From Streptomyces sp. NRRL F-5727 (GTDB taxonomy: Bacteria; Actinomycetota; Actinomycetes; Streptomycetales; Streptomycetaceae), in NCBI RefSeq assembly GCF_000719555.1, contig NZ_JOGX01000108.1:1-12301 (forward strand): 12,301 nucleotides of DNA, in the 5' to 3' direction. Below the pieces are notes generated by a model, which was given only the letters and a program-made list of their open reading frames with translations, was not told the DNA's origin and searched no databases. A program made the position numbers and the translations under genes. Below are positions 5,372-11,563 of the stretch, piece by piece. Position 1 is the first letter of the stretch. Every line of letters begins with the position of its first letter.

Positions 5372-6484
5372 TCAGGCGTCCAGCGCGATCGCGTTCTTGG
5401 CGTGCTCGACGGACTCCTCGGAGGCGGGGCCGCCGGGGTTCTCGGTGGCCAGCGCCTGGTTGGCGTCGACGAAGGGCCGCATCCGCCGCTCGTAGCGGGC
5501 GAAGGCGGTGCCGTGGTCGCCGCCGTCCTGCGCGAGGCAGTCGGCCAGGACGTAGGCGCCGACCAGGGCCAGGCTGGTGCCCTGCCCGGAGAGCGGGGAG
5601 GGGCAGTAGCCGGCGTCCCCGAGCAGGGTGACGCGCCCGCGCGACCACCGGTCCATGCGGACCTGGGCCATGGCGTCGCAGTAGAAGTCGGGGGCGGTGC
5701 GGGCGGCCTCGGCGAGCCGCGCGCCCTCCCAGCCCACGGTGGCCAGCTTCTCCACGACGGTACGCCGGAGGGCGTCCGCGGTGCGGAGCTCGGGGGCGAG
5801 CGGCCCGGACTCGAAGCCGAAGGCGACCCGCAGCTCGGTGTTGTCGCGTACGGGCATGATGCCGAAGCCCACGCCGTCGTCCTGGAGCCACATCTGCCAG
5901 TCCTCCAGGGCGAGGAAGTTCTCCGTGCCGAACACCGAGAGGTAGCTGCCCAGGTGGTGGGAGAAGCGCTCCTCCAGGCCGAAGGCAAGGCGGCGCACGG
6001 TGGAGTGGAGGCCGTCGGCCCCGACCACGAGGTCGAAGCGGCGGGACGGGCCGTGCGCGAAGTCGGCGCGGACGCCGGTCTCGTCCTCGTCGAGGCCGGT
6101 GAGGCTGTCGCCGAAGAGGTACTCGACGTCGGCGCGGGTGTGTTCGTACGCCATCCGCACCAGGTCCTCGCGCAGCACCTCGATGTCGTCGCTGTCGAGC
6201 CGGCCGCTGCTGAAGGTCGACTCGGTGGAGCGGTGGACCTCGTTCCCCTGCGGGTCGAGGACCGACATGCCGCGCATCCGGGTCCGCAGCCCGCGTGCCC
6301 GGTCCAGCAGGCCCGTCCGCTCCATGACGTCGAGCGCGACGCCGCGGACGTCGACGGCCTGGCCGCCGGGGCGCGGGGCGGAGGCGCGCTCGACGACGGT
6401 GGGCTCGAAGCCGCGGCGGCGCAGCCAGTGGGCGAGGACGGGGCCCGCGATGCCGCCACCGGAGATGAGCACGGTCTTGTTCAT
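5372..6484 (-). CDS. FAD-dependent monooxygenase (PHBH-like, class A)
   Basis: A 370-residue flavoprotein hydroxylase of the p-hydroxybenzoate hydroxylase-like group, expected to use FAD and NAD(P)H to hydroxylate an aromatic or polyketide-like substrate, in biosynthesis or drug inactivation. The Rossmann GGGIAG is at residues 9-14 with Glu32 (VVER) to bind the ribose; the DG motif LVVGADGLHSTVRR is at 152-165; the GD motif LLGDAGYCPSPLSGQGTSLAL at 287-307 contacts FAD a second time. Length is normal and there is no membrane anchor, so it is cytosolic. The ATG at 6484 follows AGAAGGAG by 6 nt. A clear TTGAAC-N17-TACGTT promoter, overlapped by two palindromes, drives it. It is divergent from the GntR-TetR fusion regulator, the standard arrangement for a repressor and its target. 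Substrate cannot be told from sequence. Confidence 0.93.
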   Translation of the reverse strand: MNKTVLISGGGIAGPVLAHWLRRRGFEPTVVERASAPRPGGQAVDVRGVALDVMERTGLLDRARGLRTRMRGMSVLDPQGNEVHRSTESTFSSGRLDSDDIEVLREDLVRMAYEHTRADVEYLFGDSLTGLDEDETGVRADFAHGPSRRFDLVVGADGLHSTVRRLAFGLEERFSHHLGSYLSVFGTENFLALEDWQMWLQDDGVGFGIMPVRDNTELRVAFGFESGPLAPELRTADALRRTVVEKLATVGWEGARLAEAARTAPDFYCDAMAQVRMDRWSRGRVTLLGDAGYCPSPLSGQGTSLALVGAYVLADCLAQDGGDHGTAFARYERRMRPFVDANQALATENPGGPASEESVEHAKNAIALDA

Positions 6485-6516
6485 GGGGAGCTCCTTCTGT
6501 CTCTGCTTCAGCGGTT

Positions 6517-6550
6517 CGTACGGTGTACGCGTCTGAACGTACGCCGTACG
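6517..6550. promoter_or_regulatory. Paired CGTAC-N3-GTACG operators
   Basis: CGTAC-GGT-GTACG at 6517-6529 and CGTAC-GCC-GTACG at 6538-6550 are palindromes of identical layout, each followed by CG, with centres exactly 21 bp (two helical turns) apart. The second covers the -10 and spacer of the monooxygenase promoter; the first covers its predicted start. Size and symmetry suit a TetR-type dimer site, and two dimers would lie on the same face of the helix. Confidence 0.7.
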
Positions 6551-6564
6551 CGCAGGCCGTTCAA
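6536..6564 (-). promoter_or_regulatory. Promoter of FAD monooxygenase
   Basis: Minus strand TTGAAC (6564-6559), 17 bp, TACGTT (6541-6536): a near-consensus vegetative promoter, predicting a start near 6529 and a leader of about 45 nt ending in AGAAGGAG. It is overlapped by the CGTAC palindromes, consistent with repression. Confidence 0.65.
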
Positions 6565-6581
6565 CAGGCCCAACAGGCGCC

Positions 6582-6642
6582 CTGTACTAGGTCAGAACGC
6601 CGCCTCAGGCCATCGCCGCTGCTACCCTCTGCCCTAGTACAG
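6582..6642. promoter_or_regulatory. Inverted repeat CTGTACTAGG / CCTAGTACAG
   Basis: CTGTACTAGG (6582-6591) recurs as its exact reverse complement at 6633-6642, centres 51 bp apart. The right arm lies 19 nt before the regulator's GTG, around the likely transcript start (a TACCCT -10 candidate is at 6623-6628). The sequence differs from the CGTAC palindromes, so a second DNA-binding specificity is implied. The distance would allow looping between the arms. Confidence 0.55.
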
Positions 6643-6660
6643 ACGAGAGAGGCGGATGAT

Positions 6661-7617
6661 GTGACGCAGCTCACACGCGGGACGCCGGACGGCCCTCCCT
6701 ATCTGCGGATCGTCGCCGAGATCCGGCGGCGCATCGCGGACGGGGAACTCGCCCCCGGGGACCGGATCCCCTCGACCCGGCGGATCGCCGAGGAGTGGGG
6801 CGTGGCCCTGGCCACGGCCACCAAGGCGCTGACCACCCTCCGTCTGGACGGCCTGGTGGAGGCCCGCCCCCGGATCGGCACCGTCGTGGCCGGCGCGGCC
6901 CCCGCCGCCGCGCCTGCGGCGCCCGCCCCCTCCAAGGAGCCCGAGCAGGAGCTGAGCCTCGACCGGATCGTCCGCACCGCCATCGGGATCGCCGACGCCG
7001 AGGGCCTCACCGCGCTCTCCATGCGCGGCGTCGCGGCCCGCCTCGGCGTCGCCCCGATGTCGACGTACCGGTACGTGCCGAGCAAGGAGGAGCTCGTCCT
7101 CCACATGGCCGACGCCGCCTTCGGCGAGGAGACGTACCCCGCGGACGCCCCCGAGGGCTGGCGCGCCCGCGTCGAGCTGGGCGCGCGGGCGATGTGGCGC
7201 CTGTACCGGAAGCACCCGTGGCTGGCGCAGCTCGGCTCCCTCTCCCGCCCGCTGCTCGTCCCGCGCCTCCTCGTCCACGGCGAGTGGATCCTGGCCGCCC
7301 TCGACGGCCACGGCCTCGCGCCCACCGAGCTGTTCGACGTCCACGTGCTGATCTACAGCCACGTCCAGGGCCTGGCGGTGCACCTGGAGCGCGAGGCGCA
7401 CGCGGAGGCGGCCACCGGCCAGTCGGAGGACCAGTGGATGGACAGCCGCGCCTCCGATCTCCAGGCGCTCGCGGAGTCCGGCCGGTTCCCGACCTTCGCC
7501 AAGGTGGTGGGCGCCTTCGGGGACGGCTACGACCTGGACCTCGACGCCCTCTTCGAGCGCGGCCTCGCCGCCCTGCTCGACGGCCTCACGCCGCTCGTCG
7601 AGGGCCGGCGGGCGTGA
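6661..7617 (+). CDS. GntR-TetR fusion transcriptional regulator
   Basis: A 318-residue regulator with two DNA-binding domains. Residues 12-77 are a GntR winged helix (YLRIVAEIRRRIADGELAPG, IPSTRRIAEEWGV, ATKALTTLRLDGLVEARPRIGTVV). An Ala/Pro linker (78-97) leads to a TetR helix-turn-helix at 100-146 (DRIVRTAIGIADAEGLTALSMRGVAARLGV, MSTYRYVPSKEELVLHMAD). Residues 155-318 are a helical TetR C-terminal domain for ligand binding and dimerisation. The start is GTG at 6661, placed by a GAGAGAGG ribosome-binding site and by the first residues of the GntR domain; an upstream ATG at 6523 would run through the operators. It is divergent from the FAD monooxygenase and most likely represses it and itself, released by a small hydrophobic ligand. 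Such fusions are known in actinomycetes, but how the two heads share sites is generally unclear. Confidence 0.93.
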   Translation: MTQLTRGTPDGPPYLRIVAEIRRRIADGELAPGDRIPSTRRIAEEWGVALATATKALTTLRLDGLVEARPRIGTVVAGAAPAAAPAAPAPSKEPEQELSLDRIVRTAIGIADAEGLTALSMRGVAARLGVAPMSTYRYVPSKEELVLHMADAAFGEETYPADAPEGWRARVELGARAMWRLYRKHPWLAQLGSLSRPLLVPRLLVHGEWILAALDGHGLAPTELFDVHVLIYSHVQGLAVHLEREAHAEAATGQSEDQWMDSRASDLQALAESGRFPTFAKVVGAFGDGYDLDLDALFERGLAALLDGLTPLVEGRRA

Positions 7618-7691
7618 CGGGCGCGGGTCGGGCACGGTCCTGTGAGATGGGCCTCCACGGAAGCCGGGTGCGCCACCGCCCCGGCACCCCC

Positions 7692-7697
7692 TAACCT
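7692..7697 (+). promoter_or_regulatory. Possible -10 of signal peptidase gene
   Basis: TAACCT fits TANNNT, with no convincing -35. It predicts a start near 7704, so that the stem CCGCCCG/CGGGCGG (7706-7712, 7717-7723; loop GACT) would be the first structure of the mRNA. The remainder of the 7618-7745 gap shows nothing else. Confidence 0.35.
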
Positions 7698-7745
7698 CGG
7701 CGGGTCCGCCCGGACTCGGGCGGCGAAACGGAGGAAGGAACGTTC

Positions 7746-8399
7746 ATGCGGGAGCAGAGAGCGGGCGGGCGGCTGAGGATCGCGGCGTGGGTGATGATCC
7801 CGCTGGGCCTGGCCTCGGTCCTGGGCGGCATCCTGTACTTCTTCACGGCCCACCGCGGGGTCTCGGTCATGGGCGACTCGATGGACCCCACGCACCCCCG
7901 GGGCACGATGGTGCTCGTCACGGACGTCGACGCGGACGACATACGCCGGGGCGACGTCCTCCTCCTCCGGATCCCCGGCCGTTACGGCGGCGCGCCGGTC
8001 ATCCAGCGGGTGATCGGCAAGGGCGGCGATCGCGTCGCCTCCGACGGCACCCAGGTCACGGTGAACGGCAAGGCCCTCGATGAGCCCTACCTGAAGCAGG
8101 ACCGGCTGCCCCCGACCCCGTACCCGTTCGAGGCACAGGTCCCTGAGGGCCGCCTGTTCCTGATGGGCGACAACCGGGGCAACGCGAACGACTCCCGCTT
8201 CTTCCTCGACGAGCAGGACGGCACCGTCCCGACCGCCGCCGCCCTCGGCCGCGTCAGCGAGGGCTTCCCGTCGGCGGTCCTGACGGCCGGCGCCCTCGGC
8301 GCCGCGCTGATCCTGGGCGGCATCGGCACGGGTTACGCGGCGTGGCGCCGGGCCCGGTCCGCGCCGCCCGCCGTGCGGACCGGAGGGCCCGGCCGCTGA
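7746..8399 (+). CDS. Type I signal peptidase (S26 family), Lys position altered
   Basis: A 217-residue membrane protease-family protein that would cleave signal peptides from exported proteins on the outer face of the membrane. A first membrane helix spans about 12-34, the catalytic box VMGDSMDPT places Ser45, the RVIGKGGDRV box is at 88-97, and the GDNRGNANDSR box at 141-151 is canonical. A second membrane helix (about 177-200) and a basic tail follow. The general-base Lys normally precedes R-V-I-G in this family, but here that residue is Gln87 (VIQRVIG); a nearby Lys92 is not at the equivalent position. The protein may belong to a subfamily with a different dyad or be inactive. The ATG follows GGAGGAAGG. 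It is not in an obvious operon; the next gene converges. Confidence 0.88.
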   Translation: MREQRAGGRLRIAAWVMIPLGLASVLGGILYFFTAHRGVSVMGDSMDPTHPRGTMVLVTDVDADDIRRGDVLLLRIPGRYGGAPVIQRVIGKGGDRVASDGTQVTVNGKALDEPYLKQDRLPPTPYPFEAQVPEGRLFLMGDNRGNANDSRFFLDEQDGTVPTAAALGRVSEGFPSAVLTAGALGAALILGGIGTGYAAWRRARSAPPAVRTGGPGR

Positions 8400-8402
8400 C
8401 GG

Positions 8403-8417
8403 CGCGCCTCCGGCGCG
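8403..8417. terminator. Shared terminator hairpin between convergent genes
   Basis: CGCGCC (8403-8408) and GGCGCG (8412-8417) form a tight stem with a TCC loop, in the 28-bp gap between the signal peptidase stop and the minus-strand gene stop. It can serve both directions. No U-tract. Confidence 0.4.
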
Positions 8418-8427
8418 GGGCGGAGGG

Positions 8428-8814
8428 CTACGACCCCGGCCGGTCCCGGCAGGAGGTCGGGTCCGCGACGACCGCCTGACAGGCCACGAGGCCCGCGGCG
8501 TACTGCATCGGGTTGGACTCGACGGCCACGTCGAGCTGTTGCACGGCGGCGCGCAGCGCGGACCGCGTCGCGTAGGGGTAGCAGTCCCCGTGCTCCCGCA
8601 CGATGTCGGCCGCCGTCCGGACCTTCATCGGCCCGACCTGGTCGGTGGTGCCCAGCTTCGCCCAGTCGCCGAAGAGGCCCTCGACCGTCTGCCGCACCTC
8701 CGCACAGGACGGACCGTCGTCCCGCCCGGCCGTCCGGTCCCCTGCCACGAACCCGCCCCCGGCCACGATCACGGCACCGGCCGCGGCCAGCGCGAACGCC
8801 CACCCTCGTCTCAT
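8428..8814 (-). CDS. Small membrane-anchored or secreted protein, unknown
   Basis: A 128-residue protein I do not recognise. MRRGWAFALAAAGAVIVAGGGFVAGD is a signal peptide or, with no clear cleavage site, a signal anchor; there is no lipobox cysteine. The remaining extracytoplasmic part (about 27-128) is mainly helical in character and contains four cysteines (SCAEV, GDCYP, VACQ, TSCR), enough for two disulfides. Length and composition resemble the many small secreted proteins of streptomycetes. The ATG at 8814 lacks a good ribosome-binding site, but a TAGGGT -10 ends 9 nt upstream, suggesting a leaderless or nearly leaderless mRNA. It converges with the signal peptidase gene; a functional link is possible but unsupported. 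Confidence 0.75.
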   Translation of the reverse strand: MRRGWAFALAAAGAVIVAGGGFVAGDRTAGRDDGPSCAEVRQTVEGLFGDWAKLGTTDQVGPMKVRTAADIVREHGDCYPYATRSALRAAVQQLDVAVESNPMQYAAGLVACQAVVADPTSCRDRPGS

Positions 8815-8822
8815 GGGGGCTC

Positions 8823-8828
8823 ACCCTA
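8823..8828 (-). promoter_or_regulatory. -10 element close to start codon
   Basis: TAGGGT on the minus strand fits TANNNT and predicts a transcript start near 8816, two bases before the ATG at 8814. No convincing -35 is seen. Confidence 0.4.
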
Positions 8829-8873
8829 GGCGCGGCCGTACCGCATCGCCCACCCCTTTACCGACCCGGCGTC

Positions 8874-9785
8874 TCAGGCCGAGCGCCACGCCCACGCCAG
8901 CGCCGCCCCCGGGGTCACGCACGACAGGAACGCCGCCACGCGGACCGGGACGCTCGTCACGTCCCAGCCGAGGACGGTCGGCAGCAGGAGCAGCAGGCCG
9001 AGGAGGAGGATGCCGAGGGCGGGGAGATGGACGGCGGGGCTGAACCGCCGTACACCGCGCGGCATTTCGTGCCGGAGCGCCGCCGTCAGGAAGGCCCCCG
9101 CGAAGATGACCGGCATGAGGGTGACGATCAGCAGGCGCGTGCCGATCACCCCCACGCCCCACCGGCGGCCGTCCTCCAGGACCGGCGAGTCCGGTCGCGG
9201 GTCGCCCGGCGCGTAGTACACGTCGATCCGCGCGCCCGCCGTGGGCGGGTCGTAGCGCGTGTACATCCCGGGCACGGTCACCTCGCGCGGACCGCTGTCG
9301 TACGGGAGGCGCAGGACCAGGTCCGTGTGGAAGAACACCGGCTCGTCGGAGGCGTTGTCCCCGCGGACGGGATCGCCCGCGAGCCGGGTGATGGTGACGG
9401 AGTACCTTCCGTACCCCGCCGCCTCCAGGCGCTCGGTCTCCCGCCCGTACTCCGGCGACACCATGAAGCCGAGGTCGAAGCAGGCCAGCGTGGCGAGCGG
9501 CACCAGCCAGGCGACCACCCACACCAGCCCCCGCCCGCCGGCCGGAGCGAGCCCGACGTGCTCCGGCGCCCGGCGGGAGGCGACGATCCAGGCGCCGACG
9601 AAGACCACGGCCAGCGCGGCCAGTCCGGTCTCGACGCCGAGCGGCGGATACGGGCTGACGCCCCACAGGGTGCAGCCGACCGCGGCGGCGGCGCTCAGCA
9701 GCGCCCCCCACCCGGTGAACGTGGTCCACCCACTCCGCCGGTACGTCGGCCGCTCCCGCCCCGCCGTCTTCTCCAGCCCCACCAT
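8874..9785 (-). CDS. Multi-spanning membrane protein, DUF3592-like
   Basis: A 303-residue integral membrane protein. Hydrophobic segments at about 24-44, 52-70, 86-106, 211-236, 253-272 and 279-300 suggest six helices, three on each side of a roughly 100-residue soluble segment (107-210). That segment contains DLVLRLPYDSGPREVTVPG and ends in RIDVYYAPGDPRPDSP, the pattern of DUF3592-type inserts (a small beta domain closing with a Y-x-PGDP loop between helices). Six helices is more than the simple DUF3592 protein, so the assignment is by resemblance. No enzymatic motif is visible. The ATG at 9785 is preceded by GGAGGGGGG. A strong hairpin separates it from the XRE gene upstream on the same strand, so it is probably transcribed on its own. 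Confidence 0.78.
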   Translation of the reverse strand: MVGLEKTAGRERPTYRRSGWTTFTGWGALLSAAAAVGCTLWGVSPYPPLGVETGLAALAVVFVGAWIVASRRAPEHVGLAPAGGRGLVWVVAWLVPLATLACFDLGFMVSPEYGRETERLEAAGYGRYSVTITRLAGDPVRGDNASDEPVFFHTDLVLRLPYDSGPREVTVPGMYTRYDPPTAGARIDVYYAPGDPRPDSPVLEDGRRWGVGVIGTRLLIVTLMPVIFAGAFLTAALRHEMPRGVRRFSPAVHLPALGILLLGLLLLLPTVLGWDVTSVPVRVAAFLSCVTPGAALAWAWRSA

Positions 9786-9800
9786 GCCGCCCCCCTCCCC

Positions 9801-9822
9801 CGCGCGGACACCCGTCCGCGCG
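9801..9822 (-). terminator. Strong terminator hairpin after XRE/DUF397 unit
   Basis: CGCGCGGAC (9801-9809) and GTCCGCGCG (9814-9822) form a perfect 9-bp stem with a 4-nt loop (ACCC), 10 nt beyond the stop of the DUF397 remnant. Its placement makes it a good factor-independent terminator candidate despite lacking a U-tract. Confidence 0.6.
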
Positions 9823-9832
9823 CGCGGAGACG

Positions 9833-9952
9833 CTACTCGGCGGAGCCGTACTCCACGAAGCCGGCCCAGGCGGCCGTAGCCGGCCAAGAGGGGCACCGTT
9901 CGGCAGACCGGGAGGCCCTGGCGACAGGGGCGGTCCGCTCGCGCGGGGTCAC
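9833..9952 (-). pseudogene. DUF397 remnant, 39 codons, overlapping XRE stop
   Basis: Starting with the GTG that overlaps the XRE gene's TGA (GTGA), an open frame of 39 codons runs to TAG at 9833. Its last residues, SWPATAAWAGFVEYGSAE, resemble the C-terminus of DUF397 proteins (...FPxxAWxxFV...), and VARASRS sits where VAVRDS is expected. The N-terminal W-RKSSYS half of the roughly 60-80-residue family is absent. DUF397 genes normally lie next to XRE-DUF5753 genes, so position and sequence agree. It may be a deletion remnant or a still translated short form. The AGGAGG just before the GTG is too close for efficient initiation; coupling by overlap is more likely. Confidence 0.6.
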
Positions 9953-10848
9953 CCCTCCTGGAGCACCTCCTGGATGAAGTCGCGGGACTCCGCCGGTGTG
10001 AGGGCCTGGCCACGGATGATGCCGTGGCGCAGCTCCAGAAGCCGGAGCATCTTGGGGTCGGTCGTCGGACGGCTGCCGTTGAGGTCTTCGGAGCGGCCCG
10101 CCGCCGAGCCGTCGGGGAACTTCAGGATGGCGAGGCTTCCCGACAGGCCCGGATGCCGGGCGTTCGCCGTCGGCATCACTTGGATCTCGACGTTCGGCAT
10201 GTCCCCGACCTCCAGCAGGTGCTCCAGTTGGCGGGCCATGACCGCGCGCCCGCCGATCTGCCGTCGCAGCGCCCACTCCTCCATCACGAAGCTGAACTCC
10301 GGTGCCGGGAGCCGGTGCAGCACCCGTTGCCGCCCGATCCGGATGGCCACGTACCGCTCCAGTTCCTCCTGCCGGTACAGCGGACGGTGGGTGCTCATGA
10401 GCGCTCGCGCGTATTCCTCGGTCTGCAGCAGACCATGCAGGCAGAAAATCGTGTACATGCGGAAATCGACCGCCTGACCCTCCAGCTTCGACAGGGTCCG
10501 CGGCCTCTTCGGGTACCGGACCGCCAGGACGTCCTGTTTCATGGCCGCGATCAGGCCGTTCGCCCCCAGGGCCGCGTCCGCCTTGTCCAGGTACTCGGGA
10601 CGCGGAATGCGAGCCCCGCGCTCGATCTTGCGGACGATGTCCTCGCCGTACCCGATCAGCCGCCCCAGTTCGGCCGCCCGCATCGCTTTCGTCTCACGCC
10701 ACGCCTTGAGTTGGCGTCCGACCATGACCACGATCGCTTCGCCTGAGTCGTCACCGGGAGCCAGATTCCAGGTCGGCCCTTCGGGCTTCGCGGCGTCCCA
10801 TCGCTCGCTCGTTCCGGCGTTCCCGCTTCCGTTCACCGTCGTGTCCAC
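9949..10848 (-). CDS. XRE-family regulator with DUF5753 (WhiJ-like)
   Basis: A 299-residue regulator of the helix-turn-helix/DUF5753 family abundant in Streptomyces, to which WhiJ and the regulator of the abaA locus belong. After a polar leader (1-40), the helix-turn-helix occupies about 43-98 (VGRQLKAWRETKAMRAAELGRLIGYGEDIVRKIERGARIPRPEYLDKADAALG). DUF5753 follows from about 113, with FRMYTIFCLHGLLQTEEYARAL (His replacing the usual Pro before GLLQT), RIGRQRVL, and the MPTANARHPGLSGSLAILKFPD block. GTG at 10848 has GAGAGG 9 nt upstream; GTG at 10854 is the alternative. It is divergent from an RsbW-like ATPase and ends over a DUF397 remnant. Such trios act in control of development and antibiotic production; here the third partner looks broken. 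Confidence 0.9.
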   Translation of the reverse strand: MDTTVNGSGNAGTSERWDAAKPEGPTWNLAPGDDSGEAIVVMVGRQLKAWRETKAMRAAELGRLIGYGEDIVRKIERGARIPRPEYLDKADAALGANGLIAAMKQDVLAVRYPKRPRTLSKLEGQAVDFRMYTIFCLHGLLQTEEYARALMSTHRPLYRQEELERYVAIRIGRQRVLHRLPAPEFSFVMEEWALRRQIGGRAVMARQLEHLLEVGDMPNVEIQVMPTANARHPGLSGSLAILKFPDGSAAGRSEDLNGSRPTTDPKMLRLLELRHGIIRGQALTPAESRDFIQEVLQEG

Positions 10849-10876
10849 GCGCACCCGCCTCTCTGCCCCGCCCTGG

Positions 10877-10934
10877 GGACAAGCCGGGACAGCCCGGGAC
10901 GGCCACTGGACAGTGACCGTACGCAAGAGCTCTT
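10877..10934. promoter_or_regulatory. Repeats and palindromes between XRE and ATPase genes
   Basis: The 126-bp divergent gap holds three imperfect GGGACa-GCC units in a row (10877-10903), an inverted repeat CACTG-GA-CAGTG (10904-10915) and a perfect palindrome AAGAGCTCTT (10925-10934). These are likely operator material for the XRE protein. No good -35/-10 pair is visible on either strand. Confidence 0.4.
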
Positions 10935-10974
10935 CCGCTGCGCAGCCTAGGCACCGGCCGTCACGCTGGGTCAC

Positions 10975-11394
10975 ATGAATCCCGAAACCAGCCAACTCAT
11001 GGCGACTGCACGCCACTTCACCCTTCAGCTCTCCTCCACGCCCCGAGGCGCGCGGCTGGCCCGGTTGCTCGTCGGTGAGCAGCTGCGTTCCTGGGGGCTG
11101 GAGGCGATGTCGGGGCCGGCGGAGCAGGTCGTCGCCGAGCTGGCGAGCAACGCCGTGACGCACGGGCACGTGCCGGGACGGGACTTCCGGGTCCGGACGA
11201 TCGTCACGGGGGCCGCGCTGCGCATCGAGGTGACGGACACGCGCGGTGACCGCATGCCGGTCGGCGGGGCGCTCCCGGCGGACGGCGAGGGCGGGCGTGG
11301 GCTGCAGATCGTCGAGGCGCTGTCGCGGAGTTGGGGCGTGCGGCCGGGACCCTATCCGCAGAAGACGGTCTGGGCCGAACTCCCGCTGCGCTGA
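10975..11394 (+). CDS. RsbW-like ATP-binding regulatory protein (HATPase_c_2)
   Basis: A 139-residue single-domain GHKL ATPase of the anti-sigma-factor/serine kinase type. The N box ELASNAVTHG is at 55-64 (Glu55, Asn59), the G1 box VTDTRGD at 86-92 (Asp88 for the adenine), and the G2 lid GEGGRGLQIVEAL at 104-116. All ATP-binding residues are present. Members either sequester sigma factors or phosphorylate anti-anti-sigma proteins, but in Streptomyces many such orphans sit beside XRE-DUF5753 genes, as here and in the abaA locus, where they influence antibiotic production. ATG at 10975 has no strong ribosome-binding site; ATG at 10999 is possible and would shorten a non-conserved leader by 8 residues. 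It is divergent from the XRE gene, 126 bp away. Confidence 0.9.
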   Translation: MNPETSQLMATARHFTLQLSSTPRGARLARLLVGEQLRSWGLEAMSGPAEQVVAELASNAVTHGHVPGRDFRVRTIVTGAALRIEVTDTRGDRMPVGGALPADGEGGRGLQIVEALSRSWGVRPGPYPQKTVWAELPLR

Positions 11395-11499
11395 CGCCTC
11401 CACCGCGACGCGGACGGCCGCGACGTGGCGGGCCTCGACGTAAAGACGAGAACGAGGAGAAGACCTACCCCACCCCCACCCACCTCCCCTTCGGCGCCC

Positions 11500-11517
11500 G
11501 TCACTCGCTCGGGTGAC
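11500..11517 (+). terminator. Weak terminator candidate in the 260-bp gap
   Basis: GTCACTCG (11500-11507) and CGGGTGAC (11510-11517) pair over 8 bp with one G-U and a 2-base loop, followed by TTGG. It lies 106 nt after the ATPase stop. A 2-base loop is tight, so confidence is low. The stretch 11395-11499 holds nothing I can name. Confidence 0.3.
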
Positions 11518-11557
11518 TTGGATGAACTGGGCTGGATTTCGGGCGGGTTGCCTGGCA

Positions 11558-11563
11558 TATGCT
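11558..11563 (+). promoter_or_regulatory. Possible -10 of winged-helix gene
   Basis: TATGCT inside CATATGCT is the only AT-rich TANNNT-type box in the gap and would start a transcript near 11570, giving a leader of about 85 nt. The matching -35 region (GGATTT, 11534-11539) is poor. Confidence 0.35.

Noticed and set aside
4387..6459. 690-codon minus-strand frame spanning the hydrolase and monooxygenase
   Set aside because: It is out of frame with both genuine proteins, is Arg/Pro/Ser-rich with no domain, and would skip the promoter and leader between them.
5264..6637. Long plus-strand frame opposite the monooxygenase
   Set aside because: Shadow of the FAD monooxygenase; low-complexity translation and no ribosome-binding site.
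9949..11403. XRE regulator extended upstream to 11403
   Set aside because: The extension would be antisense to the intact RsbW-like ATPase and has no domain. The helix-turn-helix begins just after the GTG at 10848, which has its own ribosome-binding site.
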